Assembly: GCA_947164865.1 (NCBI GenBank)
Contig: CAMUYA010000017.1
Location: 1 to 64,000 of the forward strand
Source: an uncultured Lachnospiraceae bacterium
GTDB lineage: Bacteria > Bacillota > Clostridia > Lachnospirales > Lachnospiraceae
Length of the DNA stretch: 64,000 bases
Direction of reading: 5' to 3'
Of this stretch, positions 26,183-34,912 are shown piece after piece. Position 1 is the first letter of the stretch. Every line of letters begins with the position of its first letter. The notes under the pieces are model-generated. The model worked only from the letters and a program-made list of their open reading frames with translations. It was not told the DNA's origin and did no database searches. The translations under genes and the position numbers were made by a program.

Positions 26183-28606
26183 TTACAGATTATTCAGATT
26201 ATTCTGATCCTGATATACCGCATTCTGAACAGGGGCATTCTGTACAGGCAGGTTCTGCGCTGCTGCAGCCTGTTCCTGCAAAAGCTGCTGATTCTTTCTT
26301 GAAAGCATCATCTCTGACACAATATACACACCTGCTATAACAAGAGCAAGGATACCCACTACAAAATACATAATGGTCTTAACAAGAGATGCCGCACTTG
26401 CAAAGTCAAAGATCACAAGCTTCAGACAAACAAACAGTGAAAGCACCAGACCGTATATCCTTACAGATTTCTGATTCATCAAAAAGCCCAGAGCCACGCA
26501 GATCAGCGCTACTGCCATAAGTATGGCACTGGTAACAAAGCCTTCTTTGATCCTGAGTATAAATACAAAATATGTAAGATAAACCGCTATCGGCATCATC
26601 TTCCCGGCAAAGAACATTCCGTAGCTCTTCTGCAGGTATTGGATGAGAGTTGCCAGTCCAAAGCAGAACACAAGAAGCGCGGTGATCATATCGTTCTTGT
26701 AGAAAGGATGATTCAAAAATCCCAGCACGAATACCATTGTGATCATTGCAAGTATGTCATATACAAGTATCACTTTAGGTCTGAGCCATTTTACATTATG
26801 GAATACAAATACCGTCAGCATTATAATTCCGGATATAAGTATGAGCCATAGTTTATAAGAGGAAAGCTGACATACCGCAAATATCAGTGTGGCGGTAAGT
26901 ATGGTCTCGGAAGGGCAAAGGAATCCGCTTCCTGCCGCAATAGCAAGTACCAGTGCTGCGATCACGATATAATGGCCGGGCTCGTAAGCATAATTATATG
27001 CTATATCAATAGCTACTATTGAATACAGTACCTTCATGACAAGATCGCATACTTTAAGCGATGGCTTTTTAAGAAATCTTGCTGCACAGATACTGCCGGC
27101 AAGTACAACGGAAAGTCCCGCTGATGCCACCGACCTTTCCTTGATACCCAACACAGTAAAGAATGACATTATAAGCACATAGAATATAATCGGCTGCCAA
27201 AGCTCTATCTTCTTTCTCATCAGGAAGAAGACAAAAGCCGCACCAACAAGCACGAAACAAAGCGTCGATACAAACAGCTCAATATTGGCGTGAAGGTCAG
27301 AATAAATCTCTTGTACTGTGACAAGTTTAAACACGGAATAAAAGGCGGTTCCGACAGCTACCAGCACTATCTGCGCCACAGGACGAACCTTTTCTCCGGT
27401 TCCTGTCTCGCTGTATCTGCAGAATCTTAATCCCGTTACAAACAGGATCGTAAGGAGCATGATAAAGCTTACCGATACAAAGATTGAAAGCCATAATCCG
27501 TTCATTCTGTAGCTTGAGAAAATAAATCCGTTGGTGTTATTGCTGCATGCCGTAACCATAAGGACAATGTTTCCGACGATCTGAATTATGGAAAAAGCCT
27601 TTCCGTATTTTTTCTCAATGGGCATTGCAAGCCAGAGCGCCGTCTGGAAAAGCATGATGCAGATCAGTGAAAGATACTCCACATCTCCGTATGTATTTCC
27701 GATAAGAGAAATACCGAGAAATACGCTGCAATATCCGATAACAGTAAACAGAAAAGCCTTCTTGAAATATCCGAACACTCCGGTCAGGCACGAAAGCACA
27801 AAGAGGAGTATCATCGTCACCCAGAAATTATACAGGCCCAGGACAAAGTAATTTATCAGAGTCACAACAAAGAATCCGGCTATGGCGAGACCCGAAAATA
27901 CATACGAAAGCTTCTTTACAAGTCTTCTGATGAGCAGCTCGGAAACAAGCATCAAAATGCCGCATACAAGATAAAGGCTCATGCCCTGCCAGAAGCTGTC
28001 GAAGAAATTTACGGCAAGCATGACAAATCCGGTAAGGATCAGAGCTGTTCCCAGAACGCTGAGCACTATTCCGCCCACAGCATATTCCGCACCGGGCTTC
28101 TTTTCTCTTATGGGAGCGGCCTGCGGCTGCGGCTGCGGTACAGGCTGCGGAGATGCAGCAGGTTGAGGCGCAGTAGCAGGCTGAGCTTGTTGCTGCACGA
28201 ATGCAGGCTGCGGCTGTACATTCACAGGCTGTTGCACGGGCTGAGGAACCGGCGCCGGCTGGGGTTGCGTAAATGCAGGCTGTGGCACAGGCTGAGGTGT
28301 TACAGGAACCTGCGCCGGCTGTGGAGCAGTCATAGCCTCCGCCACTACCGGGACACCCATTCCGGGATAAACAAGTTCCATATAGTTACAGCCCTGCATG
28401 CGCCCGGCGGCGATCATTCTGGACTGATATATCATTGTGTTCTGAATCAGTTCTTTTCTGAGATCTGCGGAAAGTGCCGGGCTTTGAGTTGCCCTGTTTT
28501 CAACGCTCACAAGATACTCCGTAAAAGCTGTTTCTTCGGAAATGCGCTTCAGCACACCTGTTTCATAAAGCAATTGTTCATAAAAAGTGTTAAACGTCAG
28601 ATTCAT
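26183..28606 (-). CDS. Large polytopic membrane protein with Pro/Gln-rich linker, unknown function
   Basis: An 807-residue protein. Residues 1-90 are soluble and mostly helical; about 90-170 form a linker of Pro, Gln, Val and Ala (QPVPQPAFTQPQPAPVPQP); from about 178 to 780 some 20 hydrophobic helices follow, many with aromatic and Ser residues. The C-terminal tail ends with a Gln/Asn-rich stretch. The pattern recalls DUF2339/DUF2157 membrane proteins, but I cannot assign a family with confidence. It starts 30 bases after the response-regulator gene and so is probably the last gene of the histidine kinase operon. No transport motif recognised. Confidence 0.7.
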   Translation of the reverse strand: MNLTFNTFYEQLLYETGVLKRISEETAFTEYLVSVENRATQSPALSADLRKELIQNTMIYQSRMIAAGRMQGCNYMELVYPGMGVPVVAEAMTAPQPAQVPVTPQPVPQPAFTQPQPAPVPQPVQQPVNVQPQPAFVQQQAQPATAPQPAASPQPVPQPQPQAAPIREKKPGAEYAVGGIVLSVLGTALILTGFVMLAVNFFDSFWQGMSLYLVCGILMLVSELLIRRLVKKLSYVFSGLAIAGFFVVTLINYFVLGLYNFWVTMILLFVLSCLTGVFGYFKKAFLFTVIGYCSVFLGISLIGNTYGDVEYLSLICIMLFQTALWLAMPIEKKYGKAFSIIQIVGNIVLMVTACSNNTNGFIFSSYRMNGLWLSIFVSVSFIMLLTILFVTGLRFCRYSETGTGEKVRPVAQIVLVAVGTAFYSVFKLVTVQEIYSDLHANIELFVSTLCFVLVGAAFVFFLMRKKIELWQPIIFYVLIMSFFTVLGIKERSVASAGLSVVLAGSICAARFLKKPSLKVCDLVMKVLYSIVAIDIAYNYAYEPGHYIVIAALVLAIAAGSGFLCPSETILTATLIFAVCQLSSYKLWLILISGIIMLTVFVFHNVKWLRPKVILVYDILAMITMVFVLGFLNHPFYKNDMITALLVFCFGLATLIQYLQKSYGMFFAGKMMPIAVYLTYFVFILRIKEGFVTSAILMAVALICVALGFLMNQKSVRIYGLVLSLFVCLKLVIFDFASAASLVKTIMYFVVGILALVIAGVYIVSEMMLSRKNQQLLQEQAAAAQNLPVQNAPVQNAVYQDQNNLNNL

Positions 28607-28636
28607 AATCCTCTACCTCCAATGAAGGTTTGATCC

Positions 28637-29329
28637 TTAATCATTTACCGGATCCTCCTCCATTTTATATCCCATCCCCCATACTGTCTTTATAAGATTC
28701 CCGGCTTCCTTTCCGAGCTTACTTCTCAGTTTTTTGACATGTGTATCGATAGTTCTCGCATCACCGAAATAATCATAATCCCACACGCTGTCAAGGATCT
28801 TTTCCCTCGATAATGCGATCCCCCTGTTTTTTACAAAAAAGCACAGAAGCTTGTATTCCTTGTAACTTAAATCTATCGGCTCGTCATCCACATATACCTG
28901 ATGCGCGGTATTGTCGATCCTTATAGGGCCTATACTCAGCACATCCTCTTTTTCCGCTATTTTTGCACGGCGGAGCAAGCTTTCCGTTCTGGCTGCAAGC
29001 ACCTTTAAAGAAAAAGGCCTGCTTATATAGTCATCTGCGCCAAGGGCAAATCCTTTCAGTTCCTCATTTTCGTCGCGGCGTGCGGCGATCATTATCACGG
29101 GTACATCGGAAAAGTCCCTTATTTCCTTCAGCACATCAAAGCCATCCATGTCTGGCATTGTAATATCAAGAAGGATAAGTGAAACATCTTTTGTCTCAAA
29201 AAAGATATCTATGGCTTTTCTCCCATCAGATGCCTCCAGGATAAAACAGTCACTCTTTGAAAGAGCCTCTTTCTCAAGTTCTCTTATACTGTCCTCATCA
29301 TCCACAATGAGCACTTTCGGTATTCCCAT
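28637..29329 (-). CDS. OmpR-family response regulator with altered switch residues
   Basis: A 230-residue regulator: receiver domain (about 5-118) and winged-helix DNA-binding domain (about 130-225, VFVNRGIALSREKILDSVW-like region, RTIDTHVKKLRSKLGK, IKTVWGMGYKME). The phospho-acceptor D55 (LILLDITMPDMDG) and acidic pair D10/D11 are present, but the switch Thr is Ala (A82 in IMIAAR) and the nearly invariant Lys before Pro is Arg (R104 in YISRPF). Both changes usually weaken phosphorylation or output, so it may act without phosphorylation. Its start overlaps the stop of the preceding gene by one base (TAATG). It is in the operon led by the hybrid kinase, but hybrid kinases do not usually partner such regulators directly. 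Confidence 0.92.
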   Translation of the reverse strand: MGIPKVLIVDDEDSIRELEKEALSKSDCFILEASDGRKAIDIFFETKDVSLILLDITMPDMDGFDVLKEIRDFSDVPVIMIAARRDENEELKGFALGADDYISRPFSLKVLAARTESLLRRAKIAEKEDVLSIGPIRIDNTAHQVYVDDEPIDLSYKEYKLLCFFVKNRGIALSREKILDSVWDYDYFGDARTIDTHVKKLRSKLGKEAGNLIKTVWGMGYKMEEDPVND

Positions 29330-29913
29330 TATTTATTTAATTCTTCCTCCCGAAGCTTGATCTCGGCTTCTCTTGCTCTCAGCTCCTGCTCTTTTTCGGT
29401 AAGTTCCTGATCCCAGTAGGAATACTTATTGGTAATCGCCGTCTCATAATTGAGAATGTTGGGCTGATCGGAGTTGAGCGTTATAACATACATCGCTATC
29501 ACTGCGGCCAGAAGTGCAATGTTGAGCACAACCGACACAAATATGAACGGTACCTTATTACCCTTCGCATCTTTCTTTTCACTGATCTTCCTGTGATTGA
29601 TGACCTCACGTTCCTTAAGCTCTTTATCATATTCAACATAAAGAGGAATTGCAGGCACATCACTTTCGGGAAAATCACACTGCTCTATAAGAAAAGTCTG
29701 CACTTCTCGTAAAAAATCAACGCCTATGGGTGTCCTGAACATCCTGTCGTCGAGTGCCTTCTTGTACACCGCCATTATCTTGTCGGGGTCTTTTAATTCC
29801 ATATGTGCATGGAGATACTCGACTTTTTTGCGCTCACTTTCGGCAAGAAGTGCATCCTGCTCATTAAAAAATGCATATCCGTTTACAATTATCGGAGACT
29901 GTTTTTTTGCCAT
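29329..29913 (-). CDS. Single-span membrane protein with C-terminal coiled coil, unknown function
   Basis: A 194-residue protein with a soluble N-terminal part (about 1-118, several helices), one membrane helix (about 121-144, PFIFVSVVLNIALLAAVIAM) and a C-terminal segment rich in Glu, Lys and Arg (about 165-194, LTEKEQELRAREAEIKLREE) that should form a coiled coil. The topology by charge is N-in. It lies between the solute-binding lipoprotein (15 bases) and the response regulator (one-base overlap), so it may carry a signal across the membrane between them. No family recognised. Confidence 0.72.
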   Translation of the reverse strand: MAKKQSPIIVNGYAFFNEQDALLAESERKKVEYLHAHMELKDPDKIMAVYKKALDDRMFRTPIGVDFLREVQTFLIEQCDFPESDVPAIPLYVEYDKELKEREVINHRKISEKKDAKGNKVPFIFVSVVLNIALLAAVIAMYVITLNSDQPNILNYETAITNKYSYWDQELTEKEQELRAREAEIKLREEELNK

Positions 29914-29928
29914 TTTAATTTCCGATCA

Positions 29929-31566
29929 TCACTTTAAAGCCTTGAGATATCTGTTATACTGCGCCTGCTTTATCTCAACAACTTCGTCAAGATGAAGCGC
30001 TTCAAGTTCTGCGATGTAATCGTCAAAATCTCCTTCTGTATTTTTCTTTCCGGTAATAAAATCCAATGCGCTGCTGTCAACAAAGCTTTGGATGTCAGGC
30101 AAATATAGATTTGCGGTATCGCTTTCCTTTGTTGTGGCATAAATATCGGGCCAGGGATGTCTGATATACCGGACAAGCTCACGGTTTATCTCGGCATGCC
30201 AGGGTGCTACAAGAATATCCGTGGCCTCCACAGACTGCGCTGCAGGCAGAACAAACGCCGGATTGATGCCAAACTTCTGTAGCCACTCATTGTCATTTCC
30301 CTGATCCGTATAAGCACGGCTTCCGTCGGCATTTACAATATAGCTCTCTCCCTCAAATCCCCACTGGTAATAATCCTGGCAGTGGTCACTCATGGCGTAA
30401 TCAAGGAATTTACAAGCAAGCTCTATCTGTGATGAACCTGTATTGACACCGAACATTCCCGCAAGTGAATTTCTTCCTACATAAAAGCCCTTCTGCTTTC
30501 CGGATAGGGGCGCCGCACCCACAAATGCAGTGGCGGCGGTTCCATCATAATACGGCAGCACATTCGAATACATCATGGACATTGCCCAGCTGAAATCATA
30601 AGCAACTCCGGTCAGATCTTGGGATATCCTGTCGATGACCATATCCCTGTCAAGCGCTTCAAACCCTTCTTCAAGAAGGCCTTCCGCATAAAGGCTGTTT
30701 ACAAAAGCGAGATAATCCCTGTAATTCTCCGAATCGGCATAAGCATAAAAGACATTGCCCTGATCATCAGCCTGGAAGCCGCTCACAAGGTCAAGCCCAA
30801 ATGCGGGGCCGAACATATAGGGGATGAATTCCTTCATGATGCTCATCGGTATCTCATCCGAGGGATCACCGTTATCATTCATGTCATTATCACGAAAATA
30901 TCTGAGCAGCGTTACAAAATCATCCAGATTATCGGGCGCGGTCATTCCGGCTTTATCAAGCCATACCTGATTATACATAAGGCAGGGCTGATAATCGTCA
31001 GCCACATTGAGACCGGGAACATAATAAATATGCCCGTCCTCCGCTGTAAGCTCAGCCTTTTCCACAGGGTGTGCCGAAAGCCACTTTGTGTAATTCGGCA
31101 TATAATCAAAGAATTCATCCAGCGGTACAAAAAGCCCCGATTTTATATATACCTGATTTGGATCGCCCGAATCGGGGATCTTAATTATATCTGCATCGAT
31201 CTTTCCCGAGTTCAATATGGGTGATACTTCTTCTTCGTAAGTATCATAGGCATAAAGCTGCCATTCCGGCGATACTCCGGCCTCCTCAAAAACCTTGAGC
31301 ACAATAGGTGCACTGCCAATATCGACAAAGGAATAATTCGATTCCTGCGCAAGTATCTTAAGCTTTCCGCCCTCATTTGTGATCGGAGCCTCTCCGGTGT
31401 AAACAAATCCCGTAGTATCCGCCACAGCCGATGCGTTTTCTATTGCATTATCCACCTTGTTTGTGTTGGCCAGACCGCTGTCTTCCTTATCTCCTCCGGT
31501 ACACCCCGCCAGTGCGGCAGATGTCATCACGATAGTAAGGAGTGCGGAAATAATCTTTTTATTCAT
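29929..31566 (-). CDS. Extracellular solute-binding lipoprotein without transporter partners
   Basis: A 545-residue family 1 solute-binding protein with a lipoprotein signal (MNKKIISALLTIVMTSAALAGC, lipobox LAGC). Two-domain binding-protein features are seen: EEVSPILNSGKIDADIIKIP, LVSGFQADDQGN, SAGMFGVNTGSSQIELACKFLDYAMSDH. At about 545 residues it fits the large LplA-like group that binds oligosaccharides. No permease or ATPase genes adjoin it: the upstream gene is a hybrid histidine kinase (36-base gap) and the downstream one a small membrane protein. It may be a ligand-binding input for signalling. Start at 31566 set by GGGAGA 8 bases upstream. Confidence 0.9.
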   Translation of the reverse strand: MNKKIISALLTIVMTSAALAGCTGGDKEDSGLANTNKVDNAIENASAVADTTGFVYTGEAPITNEGGKLKILAQESNYSFVDIGSAPIVLKVFEEAGVSPEWQLYAYDTYEEEVSPILNSGKIDADIIKIPDSGDPNQVYIKSGLFVPLDEFFDYMPNYTKWLSAHPVEKAELTAEDGHIYYVPGLNVADDYQPCLMYNQVWLDKAGMTAPDNLDDFVTLLRYFRDNDMNDNGDPSDEIPMSIMKEFIPYMFGPAFGLDLVSGFQADDQGNVFYAYADSENYRDYLAFVNSLYAEGLLEEGFEALDRDMVIDRISQDLTGVAYDFSWAMSMMYSNVLPYYDGTAATAFVGAAPLSGKQKGFYVGRNSLAGMFGVNTGSSQIELACKFLDYAMSDHCQDYYQWGFEGESYIVNADGSRAYTDQGNDNEWLQKFGINPAFVLPAAQSVEATDILVAPWHAEINRELVRYIRHPWPDIYATTKESDTANLYLPDIQSFVDSSALDFITGKKNTEGDFDDYIAELEALHLDEVVEIKQAQYNRYLKALK

Positions 31567-31602
31567 AATCATTTCTCCCTGCGTCGGACAAATGCTCATT
31601 GT

Positions 31603-34600
31603 CTACATTACAGCGCGAATGTTCCCTATTATCTCAGTGCAGATATCCGTATCCATATCACTTACAGCTCTTGAAAGTGACTTGATAAACCCGGCCACAG
31701 CCTCATCGTAGGAATACTCCGAGAGCTTATCCCTGATGCCTTCCATTCTGTCCATATCCAGGTCATCACAGGCCTCTTCCATCTCCGATAAAAGGGAATC
31801 CAGTAATTCCATCTCGATACGAGGCTTATCGGAAACTTCCTCTTCCTCTTCGCAAAACTCCTTCATCTTGTTAAGAAGACTTGCAAAGTGGGCAAGGAGC
31901 GCATCTGTTTCTGCTTTGATCGTTTCAATATCCCCGGCCTTACCGGCTTTTTCAAGCGCTTCTGCCTCATCTCCGAGAGCCATTGCTCCTATCTGTCTGG
32001 AGGCGCTCTTTAAGGCATGCACCTTAATAGTATACCCCTCCCAGTCCTCATTTGTAAAGGATTCGCGTATCTCGCCGAGCTTGCCTTCGCCTGTAATATA
32101 GTACTCCTTAGCTATCTTTTCAAAAAGAGCGGCAGAACCGAATCCTTTGACGGCTGTTTCAACATCGATCTCGTCGACCTTTATGGTCACCTTATCTATT
32201 TCCGATCCGGTATCTTCCTCTACAGTTTCGACCTTTTCTATTATCTTTTCGGGAGGGAGCCACTCTTTTATCTTGGCAGTAAGAATGCGCACATCTACAG
32301 GCTTTGCCACAAAGTCATTCATTCCGGCTTCGGCGAAAAGCTTTCTGGCTTCTTCCATGGCATTAGCTGAAAGTGCGATGATAACGGGCTGTTTCCTTCC
32401 TTCCTTCTCCCTGGCTTCCCTTATCTGCCTGGTGGCATCTACTCCGTCTATCTCGGGCATCATATGATCCATAAAGATAATATCGTAATCCTTCGCCAGT
32501 GCCTTCTCGATGGCCTGCCTGCCGCCGTCGGCCCCTTCTATCTTCAGCTTCATTGGTGCCATCAGCCCCTCCACTATGGAAATATTGATGGCATTATCGT
32601 CCACCACAAGGATATTGGCATCAGGTGCCGTAAAATCTATTGTAAAGGCTTTCTTTCTGTCCACCAGCCTGTAGTCCGTATATTTACCGTTCAGGATGTT
32701 GACCATGTTCATGGTGGTCTCGGGCCTGTGCATTATGTGAACATTCTTTTCCGCAGGCTTAAACTCGGAGCTGAGCCCTACCAGCACCACACCGGTCACA
32801 TCGGGATGCTCTGTAAAGAATTTCCTTGTACTTTCGATATACAGATATTCCTCAATAAAAATAAAATCCTTTCTGCCTGTGGGCACATATTCATCGAGCG
32901 AGCGGATCATCCTGCAGTTTACCCCGAGATTCTCCATTTCATCCACAAATTCATTTACAAGGATATCCTTTTCATTTATGGCAAAAGCATATTTCTCATC
33001 GGCTTTTTCGATTTTGATATCGTTTGCGGGATCCGTGACCTTAACCGGGATCTTGAACCAGAAATCAGATCCCTTTCCGTATTCACTCTCCACTCCGATA
33101 GTGCCGCCCATAGCCTGCACCAGCTTCTGGGAGATGGCAAGACCGAGTCCGGTGCCTTCCACTTCGCGGTTTCGCTTTGAATCAAGCTGCTGGAAGCTGA
33201 CAAACAGCTTGCTTATATCCTCTTTTCTGATGCCTATTCCGGTATCGAGCACGTGAACGGTCATCTCAACCATTCCTTCACCGGCCGGATCGCATCTTAC
33301 CACTATCACCACAGAGCCCTCTCTGGTGAATTTGATCGCATTATTGGCAAGATTGATTATGATCTGCCTGATACGCATGGCATCGGCATGCAGCTTATGC
33401 GGAAGTATTCCCTTGGTGAGCATATAAAGCTCAAGGTTCTTATCCCCTATTCTGGTGGAGAGGATGTTTACGATCTCCTGCAGTTCAGTGAAGGGAACAT
33501 AATCCTCCTCCATTATCTCCATCTTTCCGGACTCTATCTTGGAATAGTCCAGAATATCATTGATTATATTCAGAAGATTCTTTCCGGAGCTCTGGATCTG
33601 AAGAAGACTGTCAATGATCTTGGAATGGTCATCCTCCCTCATCGCTATCTCAGCCATACCTATCACGGCATTCATGGGAGTGCGGATCTCATGGCTCATA
33701 TTTGCCAGAAAATCTGACTTCATGCGGCTTGCTCTCTCCAGCTCCTCGTTAGCCCTCTCCATGGCTTTTATCCTTGTGATGGTGTTGGTGTTGTCATGCA
33801 GGATATAAAGCGTACCTACTTTGGAGTCGGATCCGCCGATCTCTTTTACCGTCACTCTGAAAAACCGCTCTTCATCATCCGATATGTACTTAACGCTTCC
33901 TTCATTTTCGGGATCCCTGTTTTCTTCAAGCCAGGAAGTGAGCTTATCAATATTTCTGAATTCCTCGACAAGCTCCTTATCCAAAGTGTTCCTGATCATG
34001 TCATTGATATGGATCAGGTCATTATACTTGTCATAGAGGATCAGACCGTCACTCATATCGTTTGCAAAGCTGTCAAGCGACCATTCTCTTAGTCTTTTTC
34101 GCGAGAAAACGCCCGTAAAATACAGGCTGATGCCTGAAATAATATTGTAAACAATGCAGAGCATCCATATGGGAAGTGAAAATGAATTACGCAGGATTTC
34201 CGCTGAAATATATATCGCAGCTATTATCAGAAATACGTAGTATCTTTCTCTGAAGATACGATTAGACCTTCTGATGCAAAGGATCAAAATGATGATCCCT
34301 ATCAAAGCCTGGACATACATTGCGATAGTATAAGACCTGAAGCTGAAAAACAGACCGTCGTTCTTGGAATCCATAACGGCTACCCAGAATGCGTTTTTGA
34401 AAAATATCTTTTTGGAGAAAAGAAGAATACGTCTGCCGGAATACTGGCTTATGATGATGGCAACCTGATACAGACTGACCACACAGGCCGGGATCATAAA
34501 ATAAAAATACTTCCTGTACCTGTCCACCAATATGACCATAAATATATAGGTGGCAGGGATCAGAGCATGCAGGATATAATACGGCAACAGGACATTTTGC

Positions 34601-34773
34601 GCCTGCCCGGCATTATTAACACCTAAAACGGCAATACATATCATATCACATCCCATTATCAATAGGGATGTGATGATAAAACCGATATTCTTTCTCCTGC
34701 TCACCGCACCGATTACAGCCAAAGAGAAGGATACAGCGGCAAGTATGATAAATACGATCTTGAGTGCAAGCAT
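31603..34773 (-). CDS. Hybrid histidine kinase: 7TM sensor, PAS-like, kinase, two receivers, Hpt
   Basis: A 1056-residue membrane kinase. Residues 1-225 form about seven helices like the 7TM N-terminal module of histidine kinases; a PAS-like segment (about 235-330) follows; HisKA has the phospho-His H361 in FLANMSHEIRTPMNAVIG; the ATPase domain has NLANNAIKF, DTGIGI and EGTGLGLAI. Then comes a degenerate receiver (about 595-700, no clear Asp pocket), a complete receiver (about 715-840; ILVVDDNAIN, IIFMDHMMPEIDG, IIALSA, VAKPVD) and a C-terminal Hpt domain (about 880-1000) with His in VHALKSASRQIGA. The start at 34773 has GAGGTG six bases upstream. It leads a five-gene operon; the output protein for the Hpt phosphate is probably encoded downstream or elsewhere. 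Confidence 0.95.
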   Translation of the reverse strand: MLALKIVFIILAAVSFSLAVIGAVSRRKNIGFIITSLLIMGCDMICIAVLGVNNAGQAQNVLLPYYILHALIPATYIFMVILVDRYRKYFYFMIPACVVSLYQVAIIISQYSGRRILLFSKKIFFKNAFWVAVMDSKNDGLFFSFRSYTIAMYVQALIGIIILILCIRRSNRIFRERYYVFLIIAAIYISAEILRNSFSLPIWMLCIVYNIISGISLYFTGVFSRKRLREWSLDSFANDMSDGLILYDKYNDLIHINDMIRNTLDKELVEEFRNIDKLTSWLEENRDPENEGSVKYISDDEERFFRVTVKEIGGSDSKVGTLYILHDNTNTITRIKAMERANEELERASRMKSDFLANMSHEIRTPMNAVIGMAEIAMREDDHSKIIDSLLQIQSSGKNLLNIINDILDYSKIESGKMEIMEEDYVPFTELQEIVNILSTRIGDKNLELYMLTKGILPHKLHADAMRIRQIIINLANNAIKFTREGSVVIVVRCDPAGEGMVEMTVHVLDTGIGIRKEDISKLFVSFQQLDSKRNREVEGTGLGLAISQKLVQAMGGTIGVESEYGKGSDFWFKIPVKVTDPANDIKIEKADEKYAFAINEKDILVNEFVDEMENLGVNCRMIRSLDEYVPTGRKDFIFIEEYLYIESTRKFFTEHPDVTGVVLVGLSSEFKPAEKNVHIMHRPETTMNMVNILNGKYTDYRLVDRKKAFTIDFTAPDANILVVDDNAINISIVEGLMAPMKLKIEGADGGRQAIEKALAKDYDIIFMDHMMPEIDGVDATRQIREAREKEGRKQPVIIALSANAMEEARKLFAEAGMNDFVAKPVDVRILTAKIKEWLPPEKIIEKVETVEEDTGSEIDKVTIKVDEIDVETAVKGFGSAALFEKIAKEYYITGEGKLGEIRESFTNEDWEGYTIKVHALKSASRQIGAMALGDEAEALEKAGKAGDIETIKAETDALLAHFASLLNKMKEFCEEEEEVSDKPRIEMELLDSLLSEMEEACDDLDMDRMEGIRDKLSEYSYDEAVAGFIKSLSRAVSDMDTDICTEIIGNIRAVM

Positions 34774-34807
34774 ACGGTTCACCTCAAAACAATCTACAAA
34801 CATAAAT

Positions 34808-34836
34808 ATTGTAACATAAAACCGCGCTTACATCAA
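34808..34836 (-). promoter_or_regulatory. Promoter of the hybrid kinase operon
   Basis: On the minus strand: -35 TTGATG (34836-34831), a 17-base spacer and -10 TACAAT (34813-34808), preceded by TGT as extended -10. The start would be near 34801, about 28 bases before the start codon. Confidence 0.75.
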
Positions 34837-34863
34837 ATTGACGAGATCGTCTGTAAAGTAAAA

Positions 34864-34900
34864 TGCACGCCCGACATATATATGTCAGGCGTGTATTTTT
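34864..34900. terminator. Terminator after the DUF2264 gene
   Basis: An 11-base stem ACGCCCGACAT (34867-34877) with ATGTCAGGCGT (34882-34892), one wobble pair, and T-rich flanks on both strands. It ends the polysaccharide operon 20 bases after the DUF2264 stop and separates it from the kinase promoter. Confidence 0.75.
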
Positions 34901-34912
34901 AATGGTTCCGGC

